This document shows, piece after piece, positions 26,463 through 34,940 of a stretch of 48,117 bases of DNA. Source of the stretch: Rhodospirillaceae bacterium. Lineage in GTDB: Bacteria; Pseudomonadota; Gammaproteobacteria; Steroidobacterales; Rariloculaceae. A program made the translations under genes and the position numbers. Location: positions 1 through 48,117 of the forward strand of contig JAHEKF010000022.1 of the NCBI GenBank assembly GCA_024638465.1, written 5' to 3'. Within the stretch, counting starts at the first letter, position 1; the number at the start of each line of letters is the position of its first letter. The notes beneath the pieces are model-generated. The model worked only from the letters and a program-made list of their open reading frames with translations, had not been told where the DNA came from and did not search any database.

Positions 26463-27392
26463 TTACTGCGGCACCCGGATCGGCATGCCACCGGGCGAGT
26501 TCGGCTCGCGATACCGGTACAGATAGTCGTACATGCTCGTGACGTTGGGTACGTGGTACTGCCCGAGATTCGTGTAGTCGCTGAACTCGTCCATCGACAC
26601 GAGCTCGAGAATTTCGTCCAGCGAGCGGCCGGCCACCATATGGTCCAGCACGCGTTCTCTTAGTGTCGAAAGATATTCCTGATAGCGACGGAAGTAGGCC
26701 TGCGTCGAAAGCGGTGCATTGTGTCCGGGTACGACAATATCGACGTCATCCATCCGAGCGAGTATTCCTAAAACCTCGATGGTGCTGTCGACGTCCATGT
26801 CGCGAAAATCGGGGTTCGGCAGTTGTCCCTCCGGCCGTCCCAGATCCGGCGCAAACAACACGCCATCCGCGGGTATGTGGATCACGATCAGGTTGTCGCT
26901 ATGCGTCGGGCCGAAGTAATGCAACACGACCTTCACTCCGCCGAGATCTATGTCCAGAGATTCCTCGAACGTCACGGTCGGAACCGGTGCAATACGCCCT
27001 TCCCGTATCAGGTGCGGTCTGATCTTCTTGTGTCCGATCGAGACCGCCGTGTCGGAAAAAACCATCGTGCCGCAGATATGGCTCTGATGATCGTGGCTCA
27101 GCACGACGTAGCGGACGGGCACATCGTAGCGCGCCTCGAGTTCATCCTTGAACCACTGACCGGCATCGGGCGAACACGGCGATCCTGGCCCGTCGATGAC
27201 GATGATGCCTTCGGAAGTCGGGACGAACAGCCCGTTGATTCCGCCCATGCCACCGCCACCCCACCGGTAGACATGCTCGGATATCCGATTGATGGTGGCT
27301 TCGGAGTTGTCCCAGTTGGTGTCGAACTGCGACAACGACTGCTGACTCATAAGAAGCAGACCGGCGGTACTCAACAGCTTTATGCTTTTCAT
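26463..27392 (-). CDS. Exported MBL-fold protein with altered metal motif
   Basis: 309 residues from ATG 27392; the frame is open 90 codons upstream, but that stretch is arginine-rich shadow of the neighbouring gene. A signal peptide of about 21 residues ends near SLSQ. The MBL core is clear: GLFVPTSEGIIVIDGPG, then SHDHQSH (H100, H102, S104, H105), GPTHSDN, FAPDLG and VVPGHNAPL. The Asp of H-x-H-x-D-H is replaced by Ser104, which would remove a second-metal ligand. The C-terminus resembles the intact MBL protein at 2245-3111. It lies between the DTLVVE-type gene and the dehydrogenase in one transcription unit. Confidence 0.85.
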   Translation of the reverse strand: MKSIKLLSTAGLLLMSQQSLSQFDTNWDNSEATINRISEHVYRWGGGGMGGINGLFVPTSEGIIVIDGPGSPCSPDAGQWFKDELEARYDVPVRYVVLSHDHQSHICGTMVFSDTAVSIGHKKIRPHLIREGRIAPVPTVTFEESLDIDLGGVKVVLHYFGPTHSDNLIVIHIPADGVLFAPDLGRPEGQLPNPDFRDMDVDSTIEVLGILARMDDVDIVVPGHNAPLSTQAYFRRYQEYLSTLRERVLDHMVAGRSLDEILELVSMDEFSDYTNLGQYHVPNVTSMYDYLYRYREPNSPGGMPIRVPQ

Positions 27393-27453
27393 ACTTTCTT
27401 TGTCTCCGGGAAATGTTCGAGAGTGCCCGATCGTCGCTGCGGTCGACACGCGT

Positions 27454-28527
27454 TCACGGAACGCGCCGAAACGGCCATGCGCCCGAAACATGAACTTCGG
27501 CGACCTCGGTCGCCATCCCCTCTCTTTCGGCCGTGAAAATAAATCCCAGACCACAGATGCATTCGAAGGACGTATCCGACAGTGCAACCAGCTCGGATTT
27601 CTCGACGCCCGCCACGCCGGCTTCCTGGTACGGCGGCGTCCTTTCCAGATACAGCGCACCATCTTCGAGCGTCACTTCGACGGTTATTTCTCGCCGTAAC
27701 CAGTTGCCGCGGTAGGTGCCGACGTATCTCGCGAGAATCTCGGGAGCCACTTCAACGACGTTCTGCTCCGCCTCGGTTATCTCGCCGCCATAGTGGCTCA
27801 ATCCCTCCGAGGACTCGTTACAGACTGTCTCCAGCAACTCGTCGTCGGCAACGTACCGCAGCTCGACACTGGCATGCAGCGGCATGTCGAATGTGCCGGG
27901 ATCTTCATAGGTAACATCGAGCTGCATGCGCCCGAAGTCGAGACGGCGGTAACGCTCTGCCATTCGAAGCCTTTCCGTATGCGGCAACCCGCCCCGATGC
28001 AGCCAGGTTCTGTCGTTGTAGCCGTTACTCTCCACCACCAGCGTATCGCCGTCCCAACGGCCAACGGAATACCCCATCCAGACGGGTAACGGCTCGTCCT
28101 CGAGCTCGCGCCCGTCCATGAAGATCTGGCGATAGGTCAGGTCGGCTCTGAGCTCCGCGATCAGCGTCGGGCTCTGCACGATCCTGCGCATCGCAGCCGT
28201 CAGACCGCCCGAAATCAGGGTACCCGGACCGCTCGGCAGGCACTGAAACCGGGGATCGTCCACGAAGAAACGTCGCTCCGCCTGAACCATCGCTTCACGC
28301 GCCCACGCCTGGACTCTTTCCAGATCGAACAAGTCGCCGCTGGCGCTGGCCGGAGCCCACAGACCCGAGAGATCTGGATGACCGTCGGATGTCCGCGGTG
28401 CCGGAGCAGCAAGGTCCGGTGCACCGTCGGCAGTACGCGGAATGCCCGGCGTCTGCAGATTCAGCCACTGCGCTATTGCGGGACCGGTCGCTGCGAGCAG
28501 GATTAACGTCGCAAGTCGTCGCTTCAT
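27454..28527 (-). CDS. Exported DTLVVE-motif protein with C-terminal beta domain
   Basis: 357 residues, ATG at 28527 behind a GGGGGAAACG leader. A signal peptide ends near PAIAQ. The proline-rich start TSDGHPDLSGLWAP, the central MGYSVGRWDGDTLVVESNGYND and the following ERLRMAERYRR are shared with the exported protein at 47015-48117 and partly with the DUF6152 fusion. The last about 100 residues (EILARYVGTYRG ... ITVEVTLEDGALYLERTPP ... VHVSGAWPFRRV) look like a DUF3471-type beta domain often attached to beta-lactamase-fold proteins. No catalytic motif is recognised. It is the first gene of the minus-strand periplasmic cassette 24146-28527. Confidence 0.78.
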   Translation of the reverse strand: MKRRLATLILLAATGPAIAQWLNLQTPGIPRTADGAPDLAAPAPRTSDGHPDLSGLWAPASASGDLFDLERVQAWAREAMVQAERRFFVDDPRFQCLPSGPGTLISGGLTAAMRRIVQSPTLIAELRADLTYRQIFMDGRELEDEPLPVWMGYSVGRWDGDTLVVESNGYNDRTWLHRGGLPHTERLRMAERYRRLDFGRMQLDVTYEDPGTFDMPLHASVELRYVADDELLETVCNESSEGLSHYGGEITEAEQNVVEVAPEILARYVGTYRGNWLRREITVEVTLEDGALYLERTPPYQEAGVAGVEKSELVALSDTSFECICGLGFIFTAEREGMATEVAEVHVSGAWPFRRVP

Positions 28528-28559
28528 CGTTTCCCCCTAAGACCGCGTACGTCTCCGGA

Positions 28560-28588
28560 TTGACTGCTTCCTGGCCGACGTCTAGGCT
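28560..28588 (+). promoter_or_regulatory. Candidate promoter for the stand-alone DUF6152 gene
   Basis: TTGACT (28560-28565), a 17-bp spacer, TAGGCT (28583-28588), about 50 bp before the ATG at 28637. The -10 resembles TAGGGT of the candidate promoter at 22110, both weak against consensus. Confidence 0.35.
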
Positions 28589-28636
28589 GCATTATACGAG
28601 AAAGGCTCAGCGCTTGATGCGTGGGGGATCCTGTCA

Positions 28637-29023
28637 ATGAGAGCTAAGTTGTCAGTTTATGCCGGCGTAATCGGGATCCTGGCTTCCGTTCCGGCCATTT
28701 CTCACCATTCATTCACTGCCGAGTTCGACGTTAACCGACCGATCGAGTTGACCGGGACGGTAACGCGGATCGAATGGACTAATCCGCACGCCTGGCTGTA
28801 CGTCGATGCCGAGGATGAGAACGGCAACCTCGAAAGCTGGGCGATCGAGCTCCTCGGCATCAATGCGCTGCTCAGGCGCGGCTGGACGCGTGACAGCCTG
28901 AGCGCGGGCGATCTCGTCGATATCAGAGGATTCGGTTCGCGCGACGGTAGCAACACGGGCAACGCGTCAGCGGTAGTCATGTCGAGCACCGGCGAAGCGC
29001 TTTGGGAAGCGTCTGACGAGTAA
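28637..29023 (+). CDS. Stand-alone exported DUF6152 protein
   Basis: 128 residues. A signal peptide ends at PAISHHS. The mature part is a compact DUF6152 domain: SHHSFTAEFDVNRP, EWTNPHAWLYVDAEDENG, LRRGWTRDSLSAGDLVDI. The paired His after the signal-peptidase site, the W-T-N-P-H segment and the R-x-G-W-T segment are shared with the N-terminal domain of the 24146-25192 protein. It is presumably a periplasmic small beta protein of unknown function. It is transcribed divergently from the cassette that contains its larger paralogue. Confidence 0.82.
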   Translation: MRAKLSVYAGVIGILASVPAISHHSFTAEFDVNRPIELTGTVTRIEWTNPHAWLYVDAEDENGNLESWAIELLGINALLRRGWTRDSLSAGDLVDIRGFGSRDGSNTGNASAVVMSSTGEALWEASDE

Positions 29024-29033
29024 CGGCTGCTGT

Positions 29034-29054
29034 GGCACCGTACGCAACGGTGCC
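29034..29054. terminator. Perfect hairpin between convergent genes
   Basis: GGCACCGT (29034-29041) and ACGGTGCC (29047-29054), 8-bp arms around ACGCA, filling the 35-bp gap between the DUF6152 stop (29023) and the TonB gene stop (29059). It can serve both strands; no T-run on either side. Confidence 0.55.
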
Positions 29055-29058
29055 CCGG

Positions 29059-31119
29059 CTACTGAATTGCGAAACGAATTCGCATAGATAACAGTCGCTC
29101 GAAACCCACGCCTTCGTAGACGAACGGCTCGTAGCGATAGGATGAGACGGCATCGAGCGCGGCCTGCTCGAACACGCCGGCAGGCTCTGCGCCGACCACG
29201 GTCGATTCAATAACCAGCCCATCCAGACCGACGACGAACTCGAGATCGACCCAGCCTTCGATTGCTGCCTGAACCGCACTGAGCGGATAAACAAGCGGAG
29301 TGGACTCGAGCAGAACGAGCTCGCTCGGCGCGGCGGGCTCGGTTAGAAACTGCTCGCGCAGCCGGGAACTGTCGAACTCCGTCCGCAGCCCGGCAACGAC
29401 TTCCGGCTCGGCCGGGATCGTCTCGAGCGACACGAGCAAGGCTTCGCTCTCCGTCCAGTCTCCAGCTCCGATCGCGGCCGCTGCCGCTGCTGCGACCGCA
29501 TCGCTGAGCTGCTGCCAGGCCGCATCGAGGCCGGGATATTCCGGACTTTCGTCACGCAGGGTGGTCAGGTAGAAGACTGCGCTGTCGTCTACAGGCTCCA
29601 CGAGCTGACCCTGCTGCAAACGCTCGTCGGCATTCGCAAGCAATCCCGCAAGGCGCGTTGCCTGGGCGTCAGCCGCGGCGGTCGCACGCGAGTTCGCGAT
29701 ACCTTCTTCGACGGGCGCCAGCAGCTCCGCATCTGCGCCAAGCTCGAGTGCCGCGGAAATCCGAACCTCGGCAGAAGCGAAATCACCCTGATCGAACAAC
29801 GCGATGGCTTCGGTAGCGAGCTCGTCAGCCAGCTCCTGGCGAATATCGACAACGATCGCATCGTCGCTGCTCAACGCTTCCGCTCTGCGCAGATAATCCA
29901 GGGCGCTGTCACCCGCAGGCGTCAACAGCTGGCCGTCCTGCAAGCGGACGTCGGCGACGGTCAGCAGGCTGTCGAGTTCGGAGAGCGCAGGTATCGCCGC
30001 GACGACAGGAATCGGTGAGGACAAGTCCAGTTCACCGAGTCCGGGATCGTCCAGCGACTGCGCGAGCGCCAGCTCCAGTTGACGGTCGAGAAATACCAGG
30101 CGCTGATTTTCGGGCTGGACCCGACGAATTTGTTCGAGCGTCATTCCTGCTGTGTCAACGGACCCCGCAAGAAGTTCGGCTTCAGCACGAGCGAACAGCT
30201 GTTCGAGGAGCGCACGAAATTCCACTGTCGCTACGGCATGATCCGGATCGATTGCCAGTACGGCCGCGTAATGGTCGAGTGCGCTCTCTCCCGCAGGGCT
30301 CGTTATCCAGCCCTGCGCTGTCGCGTCGCCCGCGAGCCGCAGCTGCCGCGCGATCTCCACTGTCTCTGGCGTCTCCGCAATCGCGGCCGCGTCGGGCTGG
30401 ACATTGATGTCTGCGGCCGGAGCAGACGCCGGCGGCGCGCTGAACATCGGCACGAATACGACTCGAACCATGATCGCGAGGGTGACCGCCAGACAGGCGT
30501 AAGTGATGAGCAACGCCGGATTCAGCGCGCGCAGCCGCTCCCGCCAATCTGCCGCCGCGGGCGCCTCTTCGTCGGGGCGCCGGTCGCGCTCTGCCGGATC
30601 GTCGCGCAACTGCCTGTAGCGAGCGACCGCCGACTCCATGAGAATTCGCGAGACGCCGAAGCCGAGCGGTTTGATGACAAGCCGGTGAATCTGATGCTGC
30701 CAAAGCAGCTCCATCAGATACGGCGCACGATCGCGATTCGCCGCAATCACGACGACGCACCATTTCGCGGCTGCCTTCAGCCGCGCTAGTCGCCACTCCA
30801 CGCGACCGCCAAGCGTATCGGCGTCGAGCAAGAGGATCTTCGCGCTGCCGCTTTCGACCGCTGCGACGAGTTCCGACCACTCCTCAACCGGCGTCAACGC
30901 ATAGTCATCGCGCGCGGCATCCTCGATAGCCGACTGAAACGACGGATCGCTGGAATAAACGAAGATGCTGGCGCCTTCGGACTCGAGCGCGGCACTTTGC
31001 GAAACGGAACCATGAGCCGTCAGGCTCGCACCCAGCACTTCAACCGGCGCTGTAGTCGATTCGTTGCCCGGCGTTACCGGAGATTGATCGGCGGGGATCG
31101 TTCCTTGGCCCGTTAACAT
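29059..31119 (-). CDS. TonB protein with receiver-like N-terminus and three internal repeats
   Basis: 686 residues from ATG 31119; an ATG at 31200 would add 27 arginine-rich residues, and neither start has a strong ribosome-binding site. The N-terminal cytoplasmic part resembles a response-regulator receiver (IFVYSSDPSF, ILLLDADTL, VVVIAANR, LVIKPLG). One transmembrane helix (LLITYACLAVTLAIMVRVVF) follows. The periplasmic region has three repeats, each carrying a G-x-[IL]-[TV]-x-P-x-x-x-S-A-[LV] core (SPAGESALDHY, TPAGDSALDYL, EPVDDSAVFYL). The last about 90 residues are a TonB C-terminal domain (EGWVDLEFVVGLDGLV, FEQAALDAVSSYRYEPF). It should couple ExbBD energy to an outer-membrane receptor. 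The receiver-like domain suggests regulation but may not be phosphorylated. Confidence 0.85.
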   Translation of the reverse strand: MLTGQGTIPADQSPVTPGNESTTAPVEVLGASLTAHGSVSQSAALESEGASIFVYSSDPSFQSAIEDAARDDYALTPVEEWSELVAAVESGSAKILLLDADTLGGRVEWRLARLKAAAKWCVVVIAANRDRAPYLMELLWQHQIHRLVIKPLGFGVSRILMESAVARYRQLRDDPAERDRRPDEEAPAAADWRERLRALNPALLITYACLAVTLAIMVRVVFVPMFSAPPASAPAADINVQPDAAAIAETPETVEIARQLRLAGDATAQGWITSPAGESALDHYAAVLAIDPDHAVATVEFRALLEQLFARAEAELLAGSVDTAGMTLEQIRRVQPENQRLVFLDRQLELALAQSLDDPGLGELDLSSPIPVVAAIPALSELDSLLTVADVRLQDGQLLTPAGDSALDYLRRAEALSSDDAIVVDIRQELADELATEAIALFDQGDFASAEVRISAALELGADAELLAPVEEGIANSRATAAADAQATRLAGLLANADERLQQGQLVEPVDDSAVFYLTTLRDESPEYPGLDAAWQQLSDAVAAAAAAAIGAGDWTESEALLVSLETIPAEPEVVAGLRTEFDSSRLREQFLTEPAAPSELVLLESTPLVYPLSAVQAAIEGWVDLEFVVGLDGLVIESTVVGAEPAGVFEQAALDAVSSYRYEPFVYEGVGFERLLSMRIRFAIQ

Positions 31120-31336
31120 TCCACGTTCAGCTCTTGGCCGGCAGAGAAAGACTTGGCGATCTCGAGCGGAAGATCGACCGTAAACTAACAACGGCCTCAT
31201 CTTCTCACGGTTCGATTCAGTGCGCGAGCAAGCAAGATCAATGACTTGCCGCGTGATTTAAGAACCACCTCGCAAATGCGCGGCTAACTGAAAGAAATTA
31301 AACTTTTCATTTTCGACTCGGCTAGAATCGACGTCG

Positions 31337-31957
31337 ATGAGTTTCGCCTACTCGATTCGTCAGGACTTCAAACTCGACACGATGGACATCGTTGTCGCGG
31401 TCCTGCTCGGAGTCATCCAGGCGGTCATAGAAATCTTCACCCTGCTCGGGTTTCTGGAGCGCACCGTCTGGGCAACCGGTCCTCTGGGCTTCGCGCTCTA
31501 TGCGTTTTACAACGGCACGACCTGGATTCTGTTCTATGCCGGCGTATTTCTCCGCAAGCGCGCCGTTATCGTCGTGCTCGCGGTTGCCGTGACCGCGCTG
31601 GTGCGCTGGTTCGCGGGTGATCCCGATGGACCCGTGCTGATGTTCTACGGACTGTTCCCCGCCACGCTCGGCGCAGCCACCATCGCGCTCATGCGCTGGC
31701 GTGGCGGCAAACTGCTGTTTTCCGTGGCCTGCGCCGTCACCTCCGTCGCCAACCAGATCGCAATGTTCGTCGGCATGGGCGGATTTCAGCTCGTCGGCAG
31801 TTCGACCTGGGCGGCGATCTCAATGGCAATCGCCGCCGCCGGCGGACTGCTGTGGGGCTTCGTCGCGTGGCATCTAGGACGCGGACTCGAGCATGCCGGC
31901 GTGCCTTCCCTCGACAGCCCGCCGGCACTTGGCGGGGGTCAGGTCGAGCACGCCTGA
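31337..31957 (+). CDS. ECF transporter substrate-specific component (YkoE-like)
   Basis: 206 residues with five to six hydrophobic segments. It lies directly before genes for a fused ECF A-A' ATPase and an EcfT protein, which fixes its role as the S component. The segment GDPDGPVLMFYGLFPATLGAA and the final LGRGLEHAGV resemble the YkoE family (hydroxymethylpyrimidine/thiamine-related S components). Substrate specificity is therefore only suggested. No TPP riboswitch was recognised in the 135 bp upstream. A TAGAAT at 31323-31328 lies just before the ATG, so if it is a -10 the mRNA would be nearly leaderless. Confidence 0.75.
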   Translation: MSFAYSIRQDFKLDTMDIVVAVLLGVIQAVIEIFTLLGFLERTVWATGPLGFALYAFYNGTTWILFYAGVFLRKRAVIVVLAVAVTALVRWFAGDPDGPVLMFYGLFPATLGAATIALMRWRGGKLLFSVACAVTSVANQIAMFVGMGGFQLVGSSTWAAISMAIAAAGGLLWGFVAWHLGRGLEHAGVPSLDSPPALGGGQVEHA

Positions 31958-31967
31958 GCACCACAGC

Positions 31968-33719
31968 GTGGCAGCCGCTAGCGCCCTCGTCGTTGAGGAT
32001 TATTCGTTCTGGTTCAAGCCCGCCTCGGGCCAGCCCGAAGGTCCGCCCGCGCTGAGCGAAATCTCATTTGCCGTCGACCGCGGTTCCTTTGTCCTGATTC
32101 TCGGCCGCAGCGGCTCCGGCAAGAGCACGCTCGCATTAAACCTCGTTGGTATCTATCCGGACTATTTCGGCGGGCGCAACCAGGGACGAATGCTGATAGC
32201 GCACCCGCAGCGAGGACTCATCAACCGGCGCGAACTCGAGGCAGCTGAAAGATTTCGCCTCGTCAACATGCTGTTTCAGAATCCCGAGGATCAGATCGTT
32301 ACGCTGACGGTAGAGGAAGAAGTCGGCTTCGCGCTCGAGAACTATCTCTTCGAGCCACCCGAGATCCATCGCCGCATCGACTACGCGCTCGACCTGGTCG
32401 GTCTCGCAGGATTTCGGAAACGCGAAACCCACCGACTGTCGGGCGGCGAAAAGCAGCGAGTTGCCCTGGCCGCAATGCTGGCGCTTGAACCGGCGGTGTT
32501 GATCCTGGATGAGCCGACGTCGAATCTCGACCCCGCAGGAACAGCAGACGTACTCGCAACGATCGATCGCGTTCGGGAGCGCACGGGCCTGACTGTCATG
32601 GTAATCGAGCATGAGGTCGACGAGGTTTTCGATCGCGTCGATACCGTGCTGCTCGTGGAAGATGAGCGAGTTATCGGCCCGCTTACGCCGCGTCAGTTCA
32701 TCACCGAACGGGGGCTCCAGGTTCGCGACGAAATGGGATTGTGGATACCTCAAGCCGCGGAGACTGGTCTCGAGCTCGTTGCTCGCGGAATCGATATCGG
32801 ATCCGTGATTCCGTTGAACGGCCAGGAGCTCGTTTCAGCCATCAACGCTTGCGGACTCGATCTGGACACCGCCTCTCGCGACGTTCCGCAGGAACCGAAC
32901 GAACCGCCAGGCGACGAAGCGATCAGGATCGAGAATGTATCTTTTTCCTATGGCGAGCATTCCGTGCTACGCGACGTCAATCTGACGGTCCGAAAAAAAG
33001 AGCTTCTCGCCATTGTCGGCCAGAACGGCTCGGGGAAATCGACGTTCGCGTCGTTATTGAACGGCATCGCGACGCCGGACTCGGGTCGCGTACTCGTCGA
33101 TGGCGTCGCGACTACGGACTACGATTTCGCCGAACTCGTCAAACGAGTCGCATTCATCTTCCAGGTTCCTGAGAAGCAATTCGTTTGCGGCACCGTATAC
33201 GATGAGATCGCGCACGGCCTGCGCGCGCTGGGCCTGAGCGACGCAGAAATCGACGAACGCACGATGGCCTTGCTCGAGACAGTCCGCCTCGTCGATCGGC
33301 GGGAAGCCAGTCCTTACGTGTTGAGCCATGGCCAGAAGCGACGACTCTCGGTCGCCGCGATGGTCGTAAGCCAACCTGAGGTCGTGGTTCTGGACGAGCC
33401 GACTTTCGGTCAGGATTTTCATCAGGCAGAGAATCTCATGCGCCTGTTGCGTGACCTCGCCGATGACGGCGCCGCGGTCATCTTCATCACGCACGACATG
33501 CGCCTCGTCGCGGAATACGCCGATCGCGCTGCAGTGCTGTGTAGCGGCGAGATCGATTTCGACGGCGCTCCGAAAGCCTTGTTCGCCGCAACGGATGTGC
33601 TCGCTCGCGCACGGCTGAAACCGCCGGCAGTTTACGAGTTCTCCGGCCAGTTATTGAGTGAGCCGTTGCTGACAACTGAGGAACTGATAACCCGAATAGA
33701 GGACGCGACACGTGGCTGA
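31968..33719 (+). CDS. ECF transporter double ATPase (fused EcfA-EcfA')
   Basis: 583 residues from GTG 31968, just after the S-component stop; the exact start is uncertain as no clear ribosome-binding site is seen. Two complete ABC domains are in one chain. Domain 1 has Walker A GRSGSGKST, Q-loop MLFQNPEDQ, signature LSGGEKQRV and Walker B VLILDEPTSNLD. Domain 2 has GQNGSGKST, FIFQVPEKQ, signature LSHGQKRRL (Gly to His) and VVLDEPTFGQD. The fused arrangement is that of YkoD. It energises uptake through the T and S components. It overlaps the T gene by 8 bp. Confidence 0.9.
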   Translation: MAAASALVVEDYSFWFKPASGQPEGPPALSEISFAVDRGSFVLILGRSGSGKSTLALNLVGIYPDYFGGRNQGRMLIAHPQRGLINRRELEAAERFRLVNMLFQNPEDQIVTLTVEEEVGFALENYLFEPPEIHRRIDYALDLVGLAGFRKRETHRLSGGEKQRVALAAMLALEPAVLILDEPTSNLDPAGTADVLATIDRVRERTGLTVMVIEHEVDEVFDRVDTVLLVEDERVIGPLTPRQFITERGLQVRDEMGLWIPQAAETGLELVARGIDIGSVIPLNGQELVSAINACGLDLDTASRDVPQEPNEPPGDEAIRIENVSFSYGEHSVLRDVNLTVRKKELLAIVGQNGSGKSTFASLLNGIATPDSGRVLVDGVATTDYDFAELVKRVAFIFQVPEKQFVCGTVYDEIAHGLRALGLSDAEIDERTMALLETVRLVDRREASPYVLSHGQKRRLSVAAMVVSQPEVVVLDEPTFGQDFHQAENLMRLLRDLADDGAAVIFITHDMRLVAEYADRAAVLCSGEIDFDGAPKALFAATDVLARARLKPPAVYEFSGQLLSEPLLTTEELITRIEDATRG

Positions 33720-34533
33720 ATTCGAGCTTTCTTTCAAGCAGGGAAATTCGATCTTTCATCGAATGTCGCCGTTTTCGAAGGTGCTGTTCGTTCTCAGCGT
33801 TTCCTTCGTGGCGATTTTCAACACGAATCTTTATGTCGGCGTTGGTTTGTTCCTGTTCTGCCTCGCGCTGGCATTGTTCTTCACGGGCGTGCCGTTCAGG
33901 AACTACTGGGCGCTCGGCAAGATCATCGTCCCATTCGTCATGATTCTTGCGGTAGTGTTCCCATTCTTCTATGGGGGACAGGCGACAGTGGGGTCGGATA
34001 CGATCGCGCTGAGAACGCCGATCAAGGATTTAACCTGGGCTTCTCTGGGATTCGGCGCGCTTTTGGCTCTGAGATTCCTGGCTCTGGCGCTGGCCGGTCT
34101 CTCGTTCGCATTCACGACGCACCCGACGGACCTGGTGCAGAATCTATCGAAGCGCGGCTGGGACTACCGGATCGTCCACGCTCCCGTACTCGGGCTGATT
34201 CTTTTTCCGTCGTTCCTGAAGCTCGGGCGGGAGCTCTCGATAGCACAGAGAATTCGAGACCTCGGCCAGAACACGAACTGGTTCAAGAGAAAATGGGTTC
34301 GCGCGAAGCATCTCGCGTTCTCCATGCTCGTGCTCGGGCTTCGCAACGGCCAGACTCAGGCAATGGCGCTCGATATCCGCGGCTATGGCGCGCACAAGAC
34401 ACGGACGTTCATGCGCGAGCAACCCAAACACCGTGGCGGCGAGATCTTTGCCTGGATCTTCTTCGTACTGTCGATCATCTACCTCGTGATCCAGTTCAAT
34501 CCTGCAACCATGCAATGGAACATGGAACTCTGA
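33712..34533 (+). CDS. ECF transporter transmembrane component EcfT
   Basis: 273 residues, GTG start at 33712 overlapping the ATPase gene. Around five to six hydrophobic segments. The two cytoplasmic coupling helices carry the Ala-Arg-Gly-type signatures of EcfT; here they are recognisable around ISIAQRIRDLGQN-like and MALDIRGYGAHKTRTF segments (the second, D-I-R-G-Y-G, is the clearest). It joins the two ATPase domains to the S component. It ends 5 bp before the convergent CBS-pair gene, with no terminator between. Confidence 0.88.
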   Translation: MAEFELSFKQGNSIFHRMSPFSKVLFVLSVSFVAIFNTNLYVGVGLFLFCLALALFFTGVPFRNYWALGKIIVPFVMILAVVFPFFYGGQATVGSDTIALRTPIKDLTWASLGFGALLALRFLALALAGLSFAFTTHPTDLVQNLSKRGWDYRIVHAPVLGLILFPSFLKLGRELSIAQRIRDLGQNTNWFKRKWVRAKHLAFSMLVLGLRNGQTQAMALDIRGYGAHKTRTFMREQPKHRGGEIFAWIFFVLSIIYLVIQFNPATMQWNMEL

Positions 34534-34538
34534 GCGGC

Positions 34539-34940
34539 TCAGTCGAGATCGAGCCCTTCGAGCACGAGCTGGTAGTAACTTACGAGACCTAATATCTTGC
34601 CGTCTTCTACGACCGGCGCGTGACTGATTCCGAACTTCTCGAACAGGCGGGCGCAATAGCGGATCTCCATATCCGGGCGAACGGTCAAGACCGGCTTTGC
34701 CATGATTTCATAGACGCTGACGCGCTCGGGCGCCCTGTTCTTCGAGATGACCTTCTTCGCGACGTCCGAGAAGAGCACCATTCCGAACTCGTCATTCTCA
34801 TCGCGGCGTTTCACGAACAGACTCGTCATGCCTTCCTTCTTCATGACCTTCAGAGCCGACAGAACGTCCAGCGTCCCGTCGACCTCCTTCACATCCGTTC
34901 GCATACATTTACTGACAGGCCCCCAGTTCTTGGCGGTCAT
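34539..34940 (-). CDS. CBS-pair protein of the DUF1538/PII operon
   Basis: 133 residues, essentially two CBS motifs and nothing else. The first spans about residues 7-60 (VSKCMRTDVKEVDGTLDVLSA ... MTSLFVKRRD ... GMVLFSDVAKKV), the second about 72-130 (VYEIMAKPVLTVRPDMEIRYC ... ISHAPVVEDGKILGLVSYYQL). CBS pairs bind adenine nucleotides such as AMP or ATP and regulate partner proteins. It overlaps the PII-like gene by 4 bp (ATGA) and closes a four-gene operon, so it is most likely a second regulator of the DUF1538 membrane proteins. Confidence 0.9.
   Translation of the reverse strand: MTAKNWGPVSKCMRTDVKEVDGTLDVLSALKVMKKEGMTSLFVKRRDENDEFGMVLFSDVAKKVISKNRAPERVSVYEIMAKPVLTVRPDMEIRYCARLFEKFGISHAPVVEDGKILGLVSYYQLVLEGLDLD

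Noticed and set aside
27393..27662. 90-codon upstream extension of the altered MBL gene
   Set aside because: The peptide is rich in Arg and Trp and overlaps the C-terminal coding region of the neighbouring gene. A signal peptide begins cleanly at ATG 27392.
31120..31200. Upstream ATG 31200 as TonB start
   Set aside because: The added 27 residues are Arg-rich and unlike the rest, and the purine run sits directly against the ATG. Kept as an alternative only.
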